A stretch of DNA of 64,000 nucleotides from Lyticum sinuosum (GTDB taxonomy: Bacteria > Pseudomonadota > Alphaproteobacteria > Rickettsiales > Midichloriaceae), in assembly GCF_034471385.1 (NCBI RefSeq), contig NZ_JARGYU010000001.1:412984-476983 (forward strand), written 5' to 3'. The number at the start of each line of letters is the position of its first letter. Within the stretch, counting starts at the first letter, position 1. This document shows, piece after piece, positions 10,681-19,899 of this stretch. Made by a program: the position numbers and the translations under genes. The notes below the pieces were generated by a model. That model was not told the DNA's origin. It searched no databases and saw only the letters and a program-made list of their open reading frames with translations.

Positions 10681-11994
10681 ATGGAAAACAAATCAAAAAA
10701 ACTATTTTATAATTATCCAGCAATTATTGTTTTAATTTTTTACCCTATACTATTAATAGTACTTGCTATTCTATATAGCAAGACTTTTGGTATAGATAAG
10801 AAAGATATTATTATTGCCACAATTGGATATTATATTTGTAATATAACTGTTGGTATAGGATTACACAGACTTTGGGCACATGGATCATATAAAGTAAAAC
10901 CTTGGGTAGAAACAGTTTTAATGATTATTAGTGCTGGTTGTTTACAAGGTCCAGCATTAATTTGGGCATCAGATCACAAATTCCATCATTCTTATGCTGA
11001 TGGTGAAAATGATCCCCATACTCCAGTAAAATATAAAAATAAATTAAAAGGATTACTATGGGCACATATAGGTTGGATGTTAGTAAGTGAACATGAAAAT
11101 AAACATATTGATAAAGCTACAATGCTTACATTAGGTAGGAGAAAAATATTATTATTTCAATTAAAATATTATTGGCAACTTGCAACATTTATGAATATCA
11201 TACCACCAATGATATTGGGTATGTTTATTTATAATAGTTATTCTTTACATGCCGCATATGCGGGATTTTTATTTGTTGGATTAGGTCGTGCTTTACAACA
11301 ACAGATGACATTTTGTGTAAATTCTGTATGTCACTTTAAAGGTACTAAAGAATATGCAAATGATAGTTCATGTGATGTGTGGTGGATGGCACCAATGGTT
11401 CTTGGTGAGAATTGGCATAATTTTCATCATGCTTTTGGTAGAGATTATAGAAATGGTCACAAATGGTATCATTTTGATATGCATAAATGGATAATATGGG
11501 GAATGTATAAATTAGGTCTGGCTTGGGATTTAGTAATTACATCAGAAGATCGTATCAATGCAACAGTGATAGAAATGAAAAAAAATACTATAAAACCAAG
11601 AATGGAATCATTAATAGCTGCAGCTGAAGCAATAGCAAATGTTGCATCTATTAGATCTAAAGAAATTAGAATGTTTATAAGTGATGTAACTGATAATATT
11701 TGTGATGCAAATCAAATAATATATACAGAATTTGATGAAATCAAAAAATATTTATTACATCATAGTTCTGATAAAATTGATGAACTTAAATACAATATAA
11801 CAAATAAATTTAATAAAGTTAATAAATCTCTTGAAGATCTTCAACAAAAAGCTAAAGATTTTGCTGAATTTGCTAGTAAAAAAATCGAAAATAGTAGAAC
11901 TTTAAATTTGAATTTTTTAGAAAAAAGCTTAAAATATTTGCATAAATTGAATATAGAAGCAGAAAAACTTGGAATTCAATACAGTATTAATTAA
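10681..11994 (+). CDS. Acyl-lipid/acyl-CoA delta-9-type fatty acid desaturase with C-terminal helical extension
   Basis: Membrane di-iron fatty acid desaturase. The three histidine boxes are intact: HRLWAH (62-67), HKFHH (99-103) and NWHNFHH (244-250). Hydrophobic pairs precede box 1 (about 12-33 and 41-60) and lie between boxes 2 and 3 (about 165-210), as in the SCD/OLE1-like family. The enzyme would introduce a double bond into saturated acyl chains, using an electron donor not found nearby. The catalytic core ends near residue 290. The last ~145 residues are a charged, heptad-like helical tail (Lys/Glu/Asp/Ile-rich) without recognisable domain. The gene stands alone between efp and rpsD. 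Confidence 0.9.
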   Translation: MENKSKKLFYNYPAIIVLIFYPILLIVLAILYSKTFGIDKKDIIIATIGYYICNITVGIGLHRLWAHGSYKVKPWVETVLMIISAGCLQGPALIWASDHKFHHSYADGENDPHTPVKYKNKLKGLLWAHIGWMLVSEHENKHIDKATMLTLGRRKILLFQLKYYWQLATFMNIIPPMILGMFIYNSYSLHAAYAGFLFVGLGRALQQQMTFCVNSVCHFKGTKEYANDSSCDVWWMAPMVLGENWHNFHHAFGRDYRNGHKWYHFDMHKWIIWGMYKLGLAWDLVITSEDRINATVIEMKKNTIKPRMESLIAAAEAIANVASIRSKEIRMFISDVTDNICDANQIIYTEFDEIKKYLLHHSSDKIDELKYNITNKFNKVNKSLEDLQQKAKDFAEFASKKIENSRTLNLNFLEKSLKYLHKLNIEAEKLGIQYSIN

Positions 11995-12027
11995 AATATT
12001 TTTTACTACTAATATATTTATAAAAAA

Positions 12028-12087
12028 TAATTCATAATAGAGTATCTTATTATAATAATATAATTCATTATATTTTATTATGAATTA
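12028..12087. repeat. 11-bp inverted repeat after the desaturase gene
   Basis: Arms 12028-12038 and 12077-12087 (TAATTCATAAT / ATTATGAATTA) can pair around a 38-nt loop. It sits in the 221-nt spacer between the desaturase and rpsD. In such AT-rich sequence it may be chance, and no T-run follows directly. Confidence 0.3.
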
Positions 12088-12142
12088 ATTCATTCAGTAT
12101 AATTAATTATATATAGTAATAAATACATATCAAAAAAAATAA

Positions 12143-12170
12143 TTGACAATATTATATAGAAAACTATACT
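12143..12170 (+). promoter_or_regulatory. Sigma-70-type promoter of rpsD
   Basis: A consensus -35 TTGACA (12143-12148) is followed after 16 nt by TATACT (12165-12170), 45 nt before the rpsD start. A small palindrome, ACTAT-TCG-ATAGT, overlaps the -10 and the expected transcription start, so the transcript could begin with a short hairpin. Confidence 0.65.
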
Positions 12171-12215
12171 ATTCGATAGTCTAACTATAAAATAAAATTA
12201 ATTTAAATATCAATA

Positions 12216-12833
12216 GTGACAAAAATAAAAGAATCTAAATTTAGATCTAGCCGTCGTCTTGGTGTTAATATATGCGGAAGTTCAAAAAATTCTTTTAATA
12301 AAAGAAATTATCCACCTGGAGTTCATGGTCAAAGCTCGCACACTAAAAAGCTGACTACTTATGCAACGCAACTTAGATTTAAACAAATACTCAGAATAAT
12401 GTATGGTATAAGCGAAAAACAGTTACGTAACATTTATTTAAAATCAGCAAAGAAAAAAGGTGATACTGGTGAAAACATGATAGCAATGTTGGAATCTAGG
12501 TTAATGACAGTAATTTATAGAAGTAAGTTTGCTTCATCTATATATGAAGCGAGACAGCTTGTTGGTCATGCGCATTTCTTAGTCAATAACTCTAAGGTAA
12601 ATGTTCCTAGTTATCAACTAAAAGTAGGAGATATAATTTCTATAAAAGATAAATCTAGAAAATTGGAAGTTATTAAAAGGGCTGGTGATAGCTCTGAAAG
12701 AATTATTCCTGAATATCTATCTTTATCACGAGATAATATGTCAATATCTTTTGATGATATACCATCTTTATCATTCGTTCCGAATAATTCTATTATTCAA
12801 ATTGGACAAGTAATAGAATATTACTCCTCATAA
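12216..12833 (+). CDS. rpsD: 30S ribosomal protein S4
   Basis: The 205-residue product matches S4 over its full length: the N-terminal basic segment, the PPGVHGQ motif, and the C-terminal S4 RNA-binding domain (ESRLMTVIYRSKFASSIYEARQLVGHAHFLVNNSKVNVPSY split across 90-140). S4 is a primary 16S rRNA binder that nucleates assembly of the 30S body. The start is GTG at 12216. As in other alphaproteobacteria, rpsD stands outside the alpha operon. The gene has its own promoter at 12143-12170. Confidence 0.97.
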   Translation: MTKIKESKFRSSRRLGVNICGSSKNSFNKRNYPPGVHGQSSHTKKLTTYATQLRFKQILRIMYGISEKQLRNIYLKSAKKKGDTGENMIAMLESRLMTVIYRSKFASSIYEARQLVGHAHFLVNNSKVNVPSYQLKVGDIISIKDKSRKLEVIKRAGDSSERIIPEYLSLSRDNMSISFDDIPSLSFVPNNSIIQIGQVIEYYSS

Positions 12834-12953
12834 TATTTTTCATAATCTTAAATTTAAATTAAAATTAGATTAAAAAATTATTATGTTAGAATTATTGTGT
12901 TAGAAGTATATTTTTAGTTCTTTTTTGGATTTTTTAGCGTTTTTCTATATCCG

Positions 12954-13700
12954 ATGAAAAATTTAGGATTAGATGGATGGCTTTTAATAAATAAGCCTAT
13001 TGGAATTAGTTCTTTCAAGGCTCTTTTTCCTATAAAAAGACTCTTGAATAACCTATCTGATACAAAAATTAAAGTTGGTCATGCTGGAACTTTAGATCCT
13101 GAAGCATCTGGTCTTCTTTTAGTTGGAATAGGAAAAGCTACTAAATTAATGCAATATGCTGTTAATGCAAATAAAGAATATGAATTTGCGATAAAATGGG
13201 GTGAAAAAACTACAACTGATGATCATACTGGTGTAATTATATCTGCTAGTAATATAACTCCCGAATTAAATGATATAAATAAAATTATACCTCAATTTGA
13301 AGGTAGTATAAAACAAATTCCGCCTCAATATTCTTCACTGAGAGTTAATGGTAGAAGAGCTTATATGTTAGCTAGACAAAAAAAGGAATTCTGTTTAAAA
13401 TCTCGTGATGTTATAGTAAACTCATTAGAGATTATATCTCATGATATAAAAACAAGGTGTACAAAATTAAGAGTAAATTGTTCATCTGGATTTTATATAA
13501 GATCTTTAGCAAGGGATATGGGGGATGTTTTAAGATGTTATGGTCATACTATCTCAATATATCGCACGAAAATAAGTGATTTTTTAGTTGAAAATTCTCA
13601 TAATTTAGAATATATAATAAAATTGGCTGCTACCTCTGTTTCAACATTTGAACAATGGTTTCATGTCAATATAAAACCATTAAATATTATATTTAAATGA
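12954..13700 (+). CDS. truB: tRNA pseudouridine-55 synthase
   Basis: TruB converts U55 of the tRNA T-loop to pseudouridine. The product (248 residues) opens with the typical GWLLINKPIGISS and carries GHAGTLDPEASGLL with catalytic Asp48, then the KxYxFxIxWGxxTxTDDxxG segment and the C-terminal SGFYIRSLARDMG motif. It is short, lacking a PUA domain, as in most alphaproteobacteria. The order truB-rpsO-pnp retains part of the ancestral infB-rbfA-truB-rpsO-pnp cluster; rbfA is found separately at 48.7 kb. Confidence 0.95.
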   Translation: MKNLGLDGWLLINKPIGISSFKALFPIKRLLNNLSDTKIKVGHAGTLDPEASGLLLVGIGKATKLMQYAVNANKEYEFAIKWGEKTTTDDHTGVIISASNITPELNDINKIIPQFEGSIKQIPPQYSSLRVNGRRAYMLARQKKEFCLKSRDVIVNSLEIISHDIKTRCTKLRVNCSSGFYIRSLARDMGDVLRCYGHTISIYRTKISDFLVENSHNLEYIIKLAATSVSTFEQWFHVNIKPLNIIFK

Positions 13701-13714
13701 TGAAAGTTAAATAA

Positions 13715-13736
13715 TTTTATTTTAAAGTAAATTGTA
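13715..13736. repeat. 22-bp dispersed repeat, copy 1
   Basis: These 22 bases (starting TTTTATTTTAAAG, ending AAATTGTA) recur exactly at 61157-61178, after rpmA. Both copies follow a gene end and both are followed by ACTTCTA motifs, so they may be relics of one small repeated element. Confidence 0.5.
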
Positions 13737-13768
13737 ATCAAATAAATATGACTAAGCAATGGTTTAGT

Positions 13769-13831
13769 ATTTTACTTCTACTTTTAATATAAATAGTTGC
13801 AGGTTTATAAATCTACATGTAGAAGTAAAAT
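13769..13831. repeat. 13-bp perfect inverted repeat between truB and rpsO
   Basis: Arms 13769-13781 (ATTTTACTTCTAC) and 13819-13831 (GTAGAAGTAAAAT) are perfectly complementary around a 37-nt loop. It lies between truB and rpsO and could form a stable hairpin in either transcript. There is no T-run, so an RNase processing site or mobile-repeat remnant is as likely as a terminator. Confidence 0.5.
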
Positions 13832-13938
13832 AAAAATCATTTGCATTTCATGAATTCGACATATCAGACGGATTAATTAGATTAAATCTCATTATCAGGT
13901 GACTTGTCATAAATTAATAAAAATTAACAAATATAAAA

Positions 13939-14208
13939 ATGACAAATTTAAATAAAAAAGATATCATACAAAAATTTCAACGTGATCATAACGATACTGG
14001 TTCTACAGAAGTTCAATGTGCTGTTTTAACAGCTAGAATTGAGGAAATATCTAATCATTGTTTTGTATATAAAAAAGATCACCAATCTCGTAGAGGATTA
14101 ATAATGTTAGTTGCTAAAAGAAAAAAATTGTTAAAATACTTAAATAGAACTAATAAAGAAAAATACATAGAATTAATGAATAAATTAGGGTTAAAAATAA
14201 AAAATTAA
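13939..14208 (+). CDS. rpsO: 30S ribosomal protein S15
   Basis: The 89-residue product is the normal length and contains the S15 signature (DTGSTEVQCAVLTARIEEI and HxxDHxSRRGLxxLVxKRKKLLxYL). S15 binds the central-domain three-way junction of 16S rRNA. It lies 238 nt after truB and 156 nt before pnp, the conserved gene order. The stop is followed by an 11-bp tandem duplication (14210-14231). Confidence 0.97.
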   Translation: MTNLNKKDIIQKFQRDHNDTGSTEVQCAVLTARIEEISNHCFVYKKDHQSRRGLIMLVAKRKKLLKYLNRTNKEKYIELMNKLGLKIKN

Positions 14209-14364
14209 TATTTATTAGATATTTATTAGATATTTTTATTTTTTTATAAATTTTTTTAAAAAATAAAGTAAAATCTAAAAAAAATTTAAAAATTCATTCC
14301 AAAAATTTTATTGCATTAATAATGCAGTAAATTAAGTTAATTCTATTATTTATATTTAAAATAC

Positions 14365-16956
14365 GTGAAAATTATATCAAATGAGATAAAATTAGGTGAT
14401 AAAAATTTAGTTGTTGAAAAGGGGTTTTTAGCTAATCAAGCAGATGCATCTATTGTTGTAAAATCTGGTAAAAGCGTTATTTTAGTTACTGCAGTAGCTT
14501 CTCATGAAAACCTTATAGGTTCTATTGATTATGTAGGCTTAAGTGTTAATTATCAAGAAAGATCTTATGCAATTGGTAAAATTCCTGGTGGATTTACCAA
14601 AAGAGAAGGTAAAACGGATAACGATATATTATATTCAAGGATTATTGATCGTTCTCTTAGGCCACTGATAGATGATCATTATCTTGCCGAAGTTCAAATA
14701 ACCGTAAATGTGTTGTCTTATGATCCAGATGCATTAAGTTTAGATGTAATGTCTATTATTGGTAGTAGTTTAGCATTGCAGATTTCAGGAGTACCATGTA
14801 CAAAATCAGTAGCAGCAAAAAAAATAATAGAAAAAGGAAAATTTAAATCACATTCAAAAATTGATTTAACTATAAGTTCTACTAGAGAATATATTACTAT
14901 GATTGAAGCTGCAGCAGAAGAAGTTTCTATCGATATATTAAGAAATATAATATCTGATGTACAAACTAGTCTTTTACCAATTTTGGATATGATGGATGAT
15001 TTTGTTCAAAAATGTGGAAATCAAAAACATAAACTTCTATCTAAAGTTGATGAAATAAAAAAGATTTGTAATGAATATATTTCATTAATTAACAATTCTG
15101 ATTATTTAAAGGATTTTGAAGATGTTTTATTTAATAGTAGTAAAAAAGATAGTAATCATAAAATTATTAATATTAGAGAAGCATTATTAAAAAATATACT
15201 TTATATTCATCCAGATGCTAATCAAAATATTGTAAACCTTGCAATTAGAAAGATTGAAAAGAATTTAGTTAGAAGAAAAGTTATAAAAGATAAAAAAAGA
15301 ATAGACGGTCGTCAAAGCCATGAGATAAGACACATATCTTGTATTACTGGATATCTTCCATCATCTCATGGATCTGCTATATTCACTAGGGGTGATACTC
15401 AAGTTCTTGCTGCTGTGACTTTAGGTGGATCACAAGATGAGCAAATAAAAGATTCTTTAAATGGAGTATATTACGATAATCTTATAATTCATTATAATTT
15501 CCCTTCATTTGCTACAAATGAAATTGGGGCTGCGCGTTCTCCTGGGAGAAGAGAAATAGGCCATGGAAATCTAGCATATAAATCCTTAAGATCTCTTATT
15601 CCATTAAAGGAACAGGGTCGTTTTGGATATACAACTAGAGTTGTTGCAGAAGTTTTAAGCTCGAATGGATCATCATCTATGGCCACAGTCTGTGCTTCTT
15701 CTCTTGCAATGCGTGATGCTGGTGTTCCAATATTAAAGCTTGTTGGTGGTATAGCAATGGGGCTAATAAAAGAATCAGATAATATGATGATTTTATCAGA
15801 TATAACAGGAAATGAGGATTCTTTAGGTGATATGGATTTTAAAATATCTGGCACAATCGATGGAATAACAGCATTACAAATGGATATAAAATCTCCTTTG
15901 GATAATAGTATAATTATAGGTGCTATAAATCAATCGTCAGATGGATTAAAACATATAATTAATATAATGAATTCTTGTGAAAGAAAAGATACAAATATAA
16001 ATTTTGAATCATCGCCTAAGGTTAAAAATGTTACTATAAGTGAATCATTAGTTAAAAAAATAATAGGTCCAGGTGGAAGAGTAATTAAAGATATATGTGA
16101 AAAAAGCGGTGCTAAAATAGAAGTTAATAATAGTGGTATTATAAGCATTATGGCACCAAACCAAAATTCTATGAAATTTGTTGAAGATTATATTAAGGAG
16201 TTAGTAGATGGGCCTAAAATAGGATTAATATGCGATGGTATAATTTCAAAAATCGCAGAATTTGGCCTTTTTATAAGATTTGGTCGTGCTTATGAAGGGT
16301 TAGTTCATATTAGTGAAATAGGAGATAAATACATTGATTCTTTATCGGATATTTTTAATATAGATCAACAAATTAAAATAAAAGTTATAGAAATAGAAAA
16401 ATCTGGGAAAATCAGATTAAAAATAGTAAATGATGATAATTGCAATGATTTAAATATAAACGATAATATTAATATCAATAAAGAAAAAAATGATAGCAAA
16501 AATTTAACATCTAAAAATAAAGATGTGAATTGTTCTACTAATGCTATTAATAATAATTCTATAAATAATCAAGAAATAGATATAACTAATCAAAATTCAT
16601 TAAAATCAAAACAGAAAAAGAAAGTTCCTAAATTATTAAATAAATTTTCATCAAAACAAAATACTACACAAAAAACTAAATCTGGTAAGAATGAAAAAGA
16701 TGCAAATTTGGTAGATTCTTCTAAAGGGGAAAAAAAAATAAAAATTTATCAAAATTTAGATAATAATTCTAATACCTCTAATTCTATAAAATACAAAGAA
16801 AAACAAGATAAAAGTTTTGATAAGGTAATAGATAATTCTAATATTTCTGTTGATATAAATAATCAAGAAAATCAAGAAAATAGTAATGAAAGTAAAATTA
16901 ATATTCAGTATAAAAATACTAATGGGCATCAAAAAAGGCGTTTGAGGTTTTTTTGA
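14365..16956 (+). CDS. pnp: Polyribonucleotide nucleotidyltransferase with low-complexity C-terminal tail
   Basis: PNPase degrades RNA 3'-to-5' by phosphorolysis. Two RNase PH-like domains are present; the second has SSNGSSSMATVCASSLAMRDAG (about 431-452) and the catalytic NEDSLGDMDFK segment (about 482-492). A KH domain (about 552-612, with KIIGPGGRVIKDI) and an S1 domain (about 619-685) follow. Beyond residue ~690 comes a ~170-residue Asn/Lys/Ser/Asp-rich tail with no fold visible, ending KRRLRFF. Typical family length is about 700-750. The start is GTG at 14365; the stop is TGA. A 15-nt palindrome (14312-14326) in the leader could be the counterpart of the RNase III-controlled pnp leader hairpin, but this is only suggestive. 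Confidence 0.95.
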   Translation: MKIISNEIKLGDKNLVVEKGFLANQADASIVVKSGKSVILVTAVASHENLIGSIDYVGLSVNYQERSYAIGKIPGGFTKREGKTDNDILYSRIIDRSLRPLIDDHYLAEVQITVNVLSYDPDALSLDVMSIIGSSLALQISGVPCTKSVAAKKIIEKGKFKSHSKIDLTISSTREYITMIEAAAEEVSIDILRNIISDVQTSLLPILDMMDDFVQKCGNQKHKLLSKVDEIKKICNEYISLINNSDYLKDFEDVLFNSSKKDSNHKIINIREALLKNILYIHPDANQNIVNLAIRKIEKNLVRRKVIKDKKRIDGRQSHEIRHISCITGYLPSSHGSAIFTRGDTQVLAAVTLGGSQDEQIKDSLNGVYYDNLIIHYNFPSFATNEIGAARSPGRREIGHGNLAYKSLRSLIPLKEQGRFGYTTRVVAEVLSSNGSSSMATVCASSLAMRDAGVPILKLVGGIAMGLIKESDNMMILSDITGNEDSLGDMDFKISGTIDGITALQMDIKSPLDNSIIIGAINQSSDGLKHIINIMNSCERKDTNINFESSPKVKNVTISESLVKKIIGPGGRVIKDICEKSGAKIEVNNSGIISIMAPNQNSMKFVEDYIKELVDGPKIGLICDGIISKIAEFGLFIRFGRAYEGLVHISEIGDKYIDSLSDIFNIDQQIKIKVIEIEKSGKIRLKIVNDDNCNDLNINDNININKEKNDSKNLTSKNKDVNCSTNAINNNSINNQEIDITNQNSLKSKQKKKVPKLLNKFSSKQNTTQKTKSGKNEKDANLVDSSKGEKKIKIYQNLDNNSNTSNSIKYKEKQDKSFDKVIDNSNISVDINNQENQENSNESKINIQYKNTNGHQKRRLRFF

Positions 16957-17030
16957 AAAAATCATTTTAAATAAGAAAATAAAAAATTACATAATTACAT
17001 TAATAAATATATATTAAGCATTAAGCTAAA

Positions 17031-18032
17031 CTATTGTCTTAATTGACTAAGAATATCATTGATATATATTTTATCGATTTTATTATCACTATATATAGTA
17101 GTTATAGAAGGAAATTTTTTTAAGATCTTATTACGAAACCAAGTATTTTGTCTTTTTGCATACTGCCTAGTTTTGCATATTATTTTTTCTTTCATATTAT
17201 TTATATCTATCTTTCCTTTTATATAATCTATTATTTCATTCAGTCCTATTATTCTTGGTAATGAATATTCTTTATTATCATTTTTATATTTTTGAGTTAA
17301 ATTCATTATATTCTCTACTTCATCAATAACTCCTTCTGCAATCATTTTATCAAGCCTAAATATTATTCTTTCTTGTAGTATTTCCTTTGGTGGATCAATA
17401 TATATTAATAAAAATTCATTTTCTTTGTATTTATTTGATATTTGATTATGATTTTGCCATGTGGATAATTTTGTACCTGTACTTTCATAAAAACTTAAAC
17501 CACGTATTATCCTTTGTTTATCATTATGCGAAAGCTTAATAGCTAAATCTTTATCTAGATAAATTAATTTATTATATAATTCTTGAACGCTAATTTTTTT
17601 CTCATTTATATCATTTTCATATTTTCTATACAAACAAGTAGAATGACTTGGCATATTATTAATTCCTTCTATTAAACTACTAATATACATTCCTGTACCT
17701 CCTACTATAACAGGAGTGATTTTATTAATTCTAGACGTATCTATATTATCTATACATAAATTAAGCCAGCTTTTAACTGATTTATCATCTTTATTATCAA
17801 AAATACTCCATATTCTATATAAACTACTAAGAGATATAATTTTATTAGAATTATATTTTTTATAATCTGAGGGTATAGCAGTAAGAATAGGTAATTCTTG
17901 ATAAAGCTGTGCAGAATCTCCATTTATAATCATAAAATCTTTATTTGAAGAATTATATATTTTATCAGATAAATTTGATTTTCCAGATGATGTTGCTCCA
18001 AATACAACTATTATTTTTGGTAATTTTTCCAC
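17031..18032 (-). CDS. miaA: tRNA dimethylallyltransferase
   Basis: MiaA adds a dimethylallyl group to A37 of tRNAs reading UNN codons, using the isoprenoid DMAPP that IspE/IspH (also in this window) help to make. The P-loop GATSSGKS (12-19), the DSAQLYQ-type segment, VGGTGMYISSLIEGI (about 110-124) and the C-terminal KTRQYAKRQNTWFRN tRNA-binding motif are all present. Length 333 is normal. The gene is convergent with pnp and lies 28 nt downstream of the AlkD-like gene on the same strand. Confidence 0.96.
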   Translation of the reverse strand: MEKLPKIIVVFGATSSGKSNLSDKIYNSSNKDFMIINGDSAQLYQELPILTAIPSDYKKYNSNKIISLSSLYRIWSIFDNKDDKSVKSWLNLCIDNIDTSRINKITPVIVGGTGMYISSLIEGINNMPSHSTCLYRKYENDINEKKISVQELYNKLIYLDKDLAIKLSHNDKQRIIRGLSFYESTGTKLSTWQNHNQISNKYKENEFLLIYIDPPKEILQERIIFRLDKMIAEGVIDEVENIMNLTQKYKNDNKEYSLPRIIGLNEIIDYIKGKIDINNMKEKIICKTRQYAKRQNTWFRNKILKKFPSITTIYSDNKIDKIYINDILSQLRQ

Positions 18033-18060
18033 TGTGTATTTTGTATTATTTTTTTCTTAT

Positions 18061-18771
18061 TTATATACTAAAATTTTTTATTAAAATCTTTTGTTCAGTA
18101 GAAAATTTTTCCATGGCATATCTTAACATGGTTTTTGGCATTTTATCTTTATAGTTACAAAGAAATGATACTAACCTTATCTCATCTTTTTTCCCTGCTT
18201 CTCTTAACATCCAACCAACAGCTTTATGTATAAGATCATGTTGATCATTTTGTAATAATTTTGCTATTTTAAATGTCCATTTAAGTTGATATTTTCTTAT
18301 AAAATATAATGTTGCAATAATTGCAATTCTGCGTTCCCATAAATTTGAAGATCTTGCTAATTCTTCAAGTAAGGAACGATCTTTATCAAAAAGATGTGCT
18401 CCTATAATTAGATGTGCAGAACTATCTACAAGATTCCAATTATTTATATAATATAGATTTTTTTTATAAAATTGATAAATTTCTTCTTTTTGTTCTTTTA
18501 TTGATGTTTTATATTTATAAATTAATATCATGAGAGTTAATAATCTTTCTTCATTAATAGGAGATCTTATTAGAATATCTAAATCTTCTATATAACAATC
18601 ATAGACAAAATTTTTTGCAATTTTTCTCAAAGTTGGAACAGTTACTCCTATAAATTTATCGTTTTCTGCATATTCACCAATTCCCGTTTTAAAAAAAATA
18701 GATACTTTTTCTGGAGTTGAATCTATAGAATCGTTTAAAGTTTTTTTTATTATTTGAATTGTATTCTGCAT
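18061..18771 (-). CDS. DNA alkylation repair protein, AlkD family (HEAT-like)
   Basis: The 236-residue all-helical product fits the AlkD/AlkC superfamily of HEAT-like DNA glycosylases that remove bulky or alkylated bases without flipping. Supporting stretches are FIGVTVPTLRKIAK near the N-terminus, NWNLVDSSAH in the middle (the Trp-Asp surface residues typical of AlkD), WERRIAI and the DLIHKAVGWMLREAGKK segment near the C-terminus. It precedes miaA with a 28-nt gap, probably as one transcript. Substrate cannot be told from sequence. Confidence 0.88.
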   Translation of the reverse strand: MQNTIQIIKKTLNDSIDSTPEKVSIFFKTGIGEYAENDKFIGVTVPTLRKIAKNFVYDCYIEDLDILIRSPINEERLLTLMILIYKYKTSIKEQKEEIYQFYKKNLYYINNWNLVDSSAHLIIGAHLFDKDRSLLEELARSSNLWERRIAIIATLYFIRKYQLKWTFKIAKLLQNDQHDLIHKAVGWMLREAGKKDEIRLVSFLCNYKDKMPKTMLRYAMEKFSTEQKILIKNFSI

Positions 18772-19579
18772 TTATTTTTTTAATTAATTTAAGTTTTAAT
18801 AGTATTAAATTACTATCATTAATTAAAATAAAATAAATAAATTTTTTATTTTTTATTTTTAAAGCTTTTTTTGCTGGATTTTATTTCAGTATATAAAATA
18901 AATATTATTTAAGGATAATCAGTACTAGGAAATGTGGTGTAATTTTTAATCTTGTTATTAGAGAAGATATAAAAATATGCGAATTATTTCTTTTATTCAG
19001 AAATTAATTTAAAAATTTAAAAAATTATTTAATTTTAAAATATTTAATTTTAAAAACCTTATTAATTCAAAAAATTATAAAATAATGCAATAACGTATTG
19101 TTATATGATTTTTGTAGTGAAAATAAATACAAACTAGAAGAAAAATGCGTAAAGATATAAATTACTTTAGTATTTCCCAACTTATTATCTTACTAATTTT
19201 CTTAAGTAAGATATCCTGAGAATATTTTTTTGTTCTACTTAAAATTTTACTTTTTAACTTAAAGTAGAGAATATAACACTTTTAATAATCACTTTACAAT
19301 AAATAAATAAGATTAAAAGCTTTCCTGCTAATATATTAAATATATTATAGTATAAGAAAAGAAAAAGAATATTTATTATTTGTATTTTATTTTTTGTAAT
19401 TAATAAAAGAACAAAATAATAATATGTAAATTACAATTAATGTACCTAATTTTTAAAATAAAATTATTTATCATTTTTAATATAAATAATATTATTTATA
19501 TAATAATGATTATTATTTGTATTTTGCTTATTTTTTACTTTATATATCTTTATCTATTGAAACTTTTGTAAAATGCCAA
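18772..19579. other. 808-nt non-coding gap after the S10 operon
   Basis: This is the longest gene-free stretch, between the end of rpsN and the start of the AlkD-like gene (both minus strand). No tRNA, no remnant of rpsH/rplF (which should follow rpsN) and no coding frame is recognisable. A 7-bp inverted repeat (19234-19240 / 19262-19268, TCTACTT/AAGTAGA) lies about 310 nt past rpsN. The stretch probably holds the operon's 3' untranslated region and the alkD promoter. Confidence 0.6.
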
Positions 19580-19879
19580 TTAAGATAATTTTCTTATACC
19601 GGGTAGACAACCAGCTGCTGCCATCTCACGAAAATTTATACGACTTAATCCAAAATATCTCAAATATCCTCTAGGGCGACCAGTTTTCCAACATCTATTC
19701 CTAACTCTTAGTTTATAATTAACACCCAAATTTTGGAGCTCTTTTATCGCTTCCATTCTATTTTTTAATGGTATATTACAATCTCTTATTTTTTTTCTTA
19801 AAGAGAGACGAATACTATCATATTTATTTGCTTTTTTTATTTTTTTTTGGTTAGAAACAATTTTACTAACTTTAGCCAT
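19580..19879 (-). CDS. rpsN: 30S ribosomal protein S14
   Basis: The product (99 residues) is the long, zinc-less form of S14, with RNRCWKTGRPRGYLRYFGLSR and the terminal REMAAAGCLPGIRK motif. It binds the 3' domain of 16S rRNA in the 30S head. It is the last gene of the cluster here, 20 nt after rplE. The usual followers rpsH, rplF, rplR, rpsE, rpmD, rplO and secY are missing from this locus. Confidence 0.97.
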   Translation of the reverse strand: MAKVSKIVSNQKKIKKANKYDSIRLSLRKKIRDCNIPLKNRMEAIKELQNLGVNYKLRVRNRCWKTGRPRGYLRYFGLSRINFREMAAAGCLPGIRKLS

Positions 19880-19899
19880 ATAAGATTTAAATAAAAATA

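Noticed and set aside
13701..13938. Possible tRNA in the truB-rpsO spacer, because of the strong inverted repeat
   Set aside because: No T-loop (GTTCRANNC) or D-loop motif and no cloverleaf can be drawn; the 13-bp arms are too long for a tRNA acceptor stem with this loop.
16930..16956. UGA recoded to tryptophan, as in some tiny endosymbiont genomes
   Set aside because: Genes such as pnp and mlaE end at TGA at the expected place, and tryptophans are encoded by TGG inside conserved motifs.
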